Shown: positions 61,291 to 64,000 of the stretch, in pieces
How positions within the stretch are numbered: position 1 is the stretch's first letter
How the letters are laid out: each line of letters opens with the position of its first letter
NCBI GenBank assembly: GCA_934090795.1
Contig: CAKOJQ010000002.1
Location: 1-64,000 of the forward strand
Direction of reading: 5' to 3'
DNA length: 64,000 bases
Source of the DNA: an uncultured Bacilli bacterium
GTDB lineage: Bacteria; Bacillota_I; Bacilli_A; RF39; UBA660
Notes under the pieces: generated by a model
The model's input: only the letters and a program-made list of their open reading frames with translations
Told to the model about the DNA's origin: nothing
Database searches by the model: none
Made by a program: the position numbers and the translations under genes

Positions 61291-61837
61291 ATATAAGAAG
61301 ATGCTTCCTTTTCCTATTAATTTAAAGAAAAAAGATATTAAAATGGCTAAATATTTAATTACTCAATATGGTGGAGCAAATGGAGAGTTAGGTGCTGCTT
61401 TAAGATATTTTAGTCAAAAATTTTCAATGCCAACTGATGAAGGTAGAGCACTTTTAAATGATATTGCTACTGAAGAGTTTGGACATGCTGAAATGATTTG
61501 TGTAATGGTTCATCAATTATTAGATGGTGCTACAAAAGAGGAATTAGAAGCAAATGGACTAACTAGTAATTATGTAGAGAATGGTTATGGTATTTATCCA
61601 ATTAATTCTAATGGAGTACCATTTACAGTTTCTTATTTTGCTTCAATTGGTGATTCAGTTGCTGATTTAGCAGAGGATATGGCAGCAGAAGAAAAAGCAA
61701 GAGCTACTTATGAACATTTAATAGATATTGCAGAAGATCCCGAATTAATAAATATTTTATTATTTTTAAGACAAAGGGAAATAGTTCATTATAATAGATT
61801 TAAGAAATTATATGAAAAATATAAATATAATAAATAA
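61283..61837 (+). CDS. cotJC: CotJC, manganese catalase-like coat protein
   Basis: A 184-aa protein starting MFKYKKMLPFPINLKKKD, with the ferritin-like di-manganese fold: QYGGANGELGAALRYFSQKF (first Glu), IATEEFGHAEMICVMVHQLL (E-x-x-H), AAEEKARATYEHLIDI and RQREIVHYNRFKKLYE (second Glu/His pair). It belongs to the Mn-catalase family and is CotJC by context. ATG 61283 follows GGAGATT and overlaps the end of the CotJAB gene. It probably protects spores from peroxide or shapes the coat. Confidence 0.93.
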   Translation: MFKYKKMLPFPINLKKKDIKMAKYLITQYGGANGELGAALRYFSQKFSMPTDEGRALLNDIATEEFGHAEMICVMVHQLLDGATKEELEANGLTSNYVENGYGIYPINSNGVPFTVSYFASIGDSVADLAEDMAAEEKARATYEHLIDIAEDPELINILLFLRQREIVHYNRFKKLYEKYKYNK

Positions 61838-61890
61838 AGATTACTATTATTAGATTACTATTATTAGATTACTATTATTAGTAGTCTTTT
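61838..61890 (+). terminator. Terminator built on a 14-bp tandem repeat
   Basis: The unit AGATTACTATTATT occurs three times (61838-61879) and is followed by AGTAGTCTTTT. The right arm TAGTAGTCT can pair with AGATTACTA of any unit (one G-U pair), giving alternative terminator stems. Confidence 0.7.
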
Positions 61891-61945
61891 GATTTTGTTT
61901 AAAAATAATGATATATTTTTGTTAACAAAAAGAGGAGTAGTGTTT

Positions 61946-62257
61946 GTGAAATTAATTTGCTTATTTATTCCTGGCGTATTTGCTAGTAGTATCCATATTG
62001 ATAAATTAAAAGTTAAAGGTAAAGAAGAAAAAATTAAACTATATTTAATATATACTTTTTTAATAAATATGTTTATATTTATAATTTTAAATTTTTATTG
62101 TAAAGATTCTAATATTTTATTTAACAATGATTTAATAACTATTAGTTTTATTATGAAATTTATGATATTATCTTTATTATTAGCTATCTTATTACCATTT
62201 GTTTATGTATTTATTAATAATAATGTTGAAATTAAATTAATAAGGAGAAGTAAATGA
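61946..62257 (+). CDS. Small membrane protein
   Basis: A 103-aa protein with three hydrophobic stretches: VKLICLFIPGVFASSIH, a middle LIYTFLINMFIFIILNFYC, and a final FMILSLLLAILLPFVYVFI. It probably starts with GTG at 61946, which stands 8 bp after AGAGGAG. The sulfatase gene begins 4 bp before its stop (overlap), so the two are coupled; it may help that enzyme or its substrate at the membrane. No family recognised. Confidence 0.65.
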   Translation: MKLICLFIPGVFASSIHIDKLKVKGKEEKIKLYLIYTFLINMFIFIILNFYCKDSNILFNNDLITISFIMKFMILSLLLAILLPFVYVFINNNVEIKLIRRSK

Positions 62258-63762
62258 AAAGACATAAATTGATTATTAACTATATTTTACTTTTTTTAGG
62301 TATTTTCTTTTTTGTTGTTACTTTATGGGCTAAAGCTAATTGTGCATTTACATCTTTTGATGAAATACTTTATACAATAACTTCTCCTTTAGAAGGAACT
62401 GGTAATGGGATGATATTTAAATTTATTCTTATTAATATTGGAATTCCTATTTTAGTTTTATTAGTGGTAATTGGTATAAGAAACTTAAGAAAGGATTATG
62501 ATTTAATTGTTAAGATAAATTTATTTAAGAAGAATATTAAATTTAATTTGTTACATTTCAAGTTTGATAAGCTTTTTAAATATGTTCCATTATTATTATT
62601 TATTATTTCTTTTTGGTATATGGGAACTAAGTTATATTTTTTTAAGTTTATGGGTTATCAATTTAAAAAATCTAATTTTATTGAAGAAAATTATGTAAGT
62701 CCAAAGGATGTTTTACTTGAATTTCCAGATAATAAAAGAAATTTAATTTATATTTATTTAGAATCTATGGAAATGACATATGCTGATAAAGATAGTGGTG
62801 GAAGTTTTGATAAGAATTATATACCTGAATTATCTAGTTTAGCTAAAAAGAATATAAATTTTTCTAATACGGATAATTTAGGTGGAGCTTATGTAGTTGG
62901 AGCATCAACTTGGACAATTGGAGCCATGGTTGCACAAACTACAGGACTTCCTTTAAAAACACCTTTTAATGGTAATTTACTACTTAATTATTATAATGAG
63001 ATAGTACCGGGTGCTTATTCTCTAGGTGAAATATTAGAGAATAATGGTTATAAAAATTATATTATGTTTGGTTCTGATGCGGTGTTTGCTGGTAGAGATG
63101 TTTATTATAAAAATCATGGTAATTATAAAATTTATGATTATTATAGTGCAATGGATGATGGAATTATCGATAAAGATTATTTTGTTTTTTGGGGTATGGA
63201 AGATGAAAAACTATTTACTTATGCAAAAAAAGAATTAAAAAAGATTTCTAAAAATAATGAACCTTTTAATTTTACAATGTTAACTGTTGATACTCATTTT
63301 ATGGATGGATACACAAGTGATTTTTGTAAAAAAGTAAGTGATAATATTTATTTAAATTCAGTTGCTTGTTCTAGTTATCAAGTTAATGAATTTATTAAAT
63401 GGTTACAAAAACAAAGTTTTTATGATAATACGACAATTGTTATTGTAGGTGATCATTTAAGCATGAATAATTATTCTTTTGATAATATTTCTGATATTGA
63501 TAGAACTGTTTATAATACGTTTATTAATAGTGGTGTAAAAAGTGAAAATACAAATAATAGAATATTTTCAACAATGGATTATTTTCCAACAACTATAGCT
63601 TCGTTAGGTGCAACAATTGATGGAGATAGATTAGGTCTTGGTACTAACTTATTTAGCGATAAGAAAACATTAATTGAAGAATATGGACTTGAATATGTTA
63701 ATACGGAATTAAACAAAAATTCTAAATATTATAATAACTGTATAATAAATAAAAAATGCTAA
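62254..63762 (+). CDS. LTA synthase-like membrane sulfatase (phosphoglycerol transferase)
   Basis: A 502-aa protein with about four membrane helices (residues 1-140) and an extracellular sulfatase-fold domain. The metal site begins with LIYIYLESMEMTY (Glu), the Thr nucleophile lies in VVGASTWTIGAMVA, and VIVGDHLSMNNYSF and TVDTHFMDGY supply the later Asp and His. It belongs to the LtaS/MdoB family, which adds glycerol-phosphate from phosphatidylglycerol to a glycolipid or glycan. It is shorter than LtaS (about 640) in the membrane part. The acceptor is not known. Confidence 0.85.
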   Translation: MKRHKLIINYILLFLGIFFFVVTLWAKANCAFTSFDEILYTITSPLEGTGNGMIFKFILINIGIPILVLLVVIGIRNLRKDYDLIVKINLFKKNIKFNLLHFKFDKLFKYVPLLLFIISFWYMGTKLYFFKFMGYQFKKSNFIEENYVSPKDVLLEFPDNKRNLIYIYLESMEMTYADKDSGGSFDKNYIPELSSLAKKNINFSNTDNLGGAYVVGASTWTIGAMVAQTTGLPLKTPFNGNLLLNYYNEIVPGAYSLGEILENNGYKNYIMFGSDAVFAGRDVYYKNHGNYKIYDYYSAMDDGIIDKDYFVFWGMEDEKLFTYAKKELKKISKNNEPFNFTMLTVDTHFMDGYTSDFCKKVSDNIYLNSVACSSYQVNEFIKWLQKQSFYDNTTIVIVGDHLSMNNYSFDNISDIDRTVYNTFINSGVKSENTNNRIFSTMDYFPTTIASLGATIDGDRLGLGTNLFSDKKTLIEEYGLEYVNTELNKNSKYYNNCIINKKC

Positions 63763-63797
63763 AAAATAATATAGCTATGTAGCTATATTATTTTTTA
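63763..63797. terminator. Bidirectional terminator
   Basis: AAATAATATAGCTA pairs with TAGCTATATTATTT around TG. It serves the sulfatase gene and the convergent partial gene. Confidence 0.85.
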
Positions 63798-64000
63798 GAT
63801 ATAGAATATTTAGTTTTTTTCTTTTGATTTAATTCCATTTCTAATTTAAAGTTTGGATTTATTATTAAAATCCATTCAATATTTTTTGTAGTTAATAATT
63901 TTATTAATGTTTCTAAATTTGAATCAAAGCAAATGCAAGTTTCATATATTAAAGTAGCTTTTAGTGGTTTAAAGTATTCTAAAATTTTGGGGTGAACTTT
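63788..64000 (-). CDS. Partial gene, C-terminal 70 residues
   Basis: An open minus-strand frame enters from the right edge and ends with TAA at 63788-63790. It reads VHPKILEYFKPLKATLIYET, then LETLIKLLTTKNIEWIL and a Lys-rich tail KKKTKYSISKK. It is a normal-looking alpha/beta protein end that I do not recognise. The rest of the gene is outside the window. Confidence 0.6.
   Translation of the reverse strand, partial: KVHPKILEYFKPLKATLIYETCICFDSNLETLIKLLTTKNIEWILIINPNFKLEMELNQKKKTKYSISKK

Noticed and set aside
1..64000. CRISPR array
   Set aside because: I saw no regularly spaced direct repeats with unique spacers and no cas genes. The only tandem repeat is the 14-bp unit at 61838.

Overview
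The window is a very AT-rich bacterial chromosome segment that uses the standard code: TGG encodes Trp and TGA terminates. It comes from a spore-forming low-GC Bacillota. Spo0A, CotF-like and CotJ coat proteins, a YdcC-like lipoprotein and Shine-Dalgarno-led genes all point that way. The very low GC, short proteins and gene families fit an uncultured gut Bacilli lineage (RF39/Erysipelotrichales-like). That placement is inference, because no rRNA is present.

Layout. 1-4.2 kb is the end of a Tn4451-type integrative mobilizable element (relaxase, TnpV, large serine recombinase) next to tRNA-Gly. 4.4-6.4 kb holds small envelope genes and a YdcC-like lipoprotein. 6.4-18.7 kb is the most striking block: three AMP-forming acyl/aryl ligases alternate with three membrane proteins built like hybrid histidine kinases that have lost the H-box histidine, and the array ends at spo0A. 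The last two kinase-like genes share an almost identical 1.18-kb 3' half. 18.7-25.8 kb is bracketed by two near-identical 292-bp cassettes, each a terminator, a promoter, a 38-residue three-cysteine peptide gene and a second terminator. Between them lie rel, a PLP decarboxylase, a nucleotidyltransferase and leuS. 25.9-30.7 kb is an accessory, partly decayed cluster of five S51 (peptidase E-like) paralogs, one with an in-frame TGA, plus a GNAT pseudogene.

30.7-43 kb carries a ClpC-like ATPase with a vestigial second ring, cysS, a YugP-like protease, a TasA/camelysin-like secreted protein, a CofE-like ligase, an ECF sigma/RsgI-like anti-sigma pair, coat proteins and tRNA-Ala. It ends with a D-aspartate ligase/aspartate racemase/CapA-like operon. 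43-44.5 kb is decayed DNA and a CAT-fold acyltransferase lacking its catalytic His. 44.6-51.6 kb holds HTH regulators, an atypical secreted protein, a four-gene envelope operon, an XRE-M78/PIN pair and an InlB-repeat protein. 51.6-64 kb has uvrB, a VanY-like carboxypeptidase, a Mn-pyrophosphatase/CYTH operon, a Ca2+-type P-ATPase, a cotJ operon with fused cotJA-cotJB, and an LTA-synthase-like sulfatase.

The best candidate for an undescribed system is the ligase/pseudo-hybrid-kinase array beside spo0A: small-molecule activating enzymes paired one-to-one with 7-TM receptors whose signalling domains look degenerate. The duplicated Cys-peptide cassette is the second.
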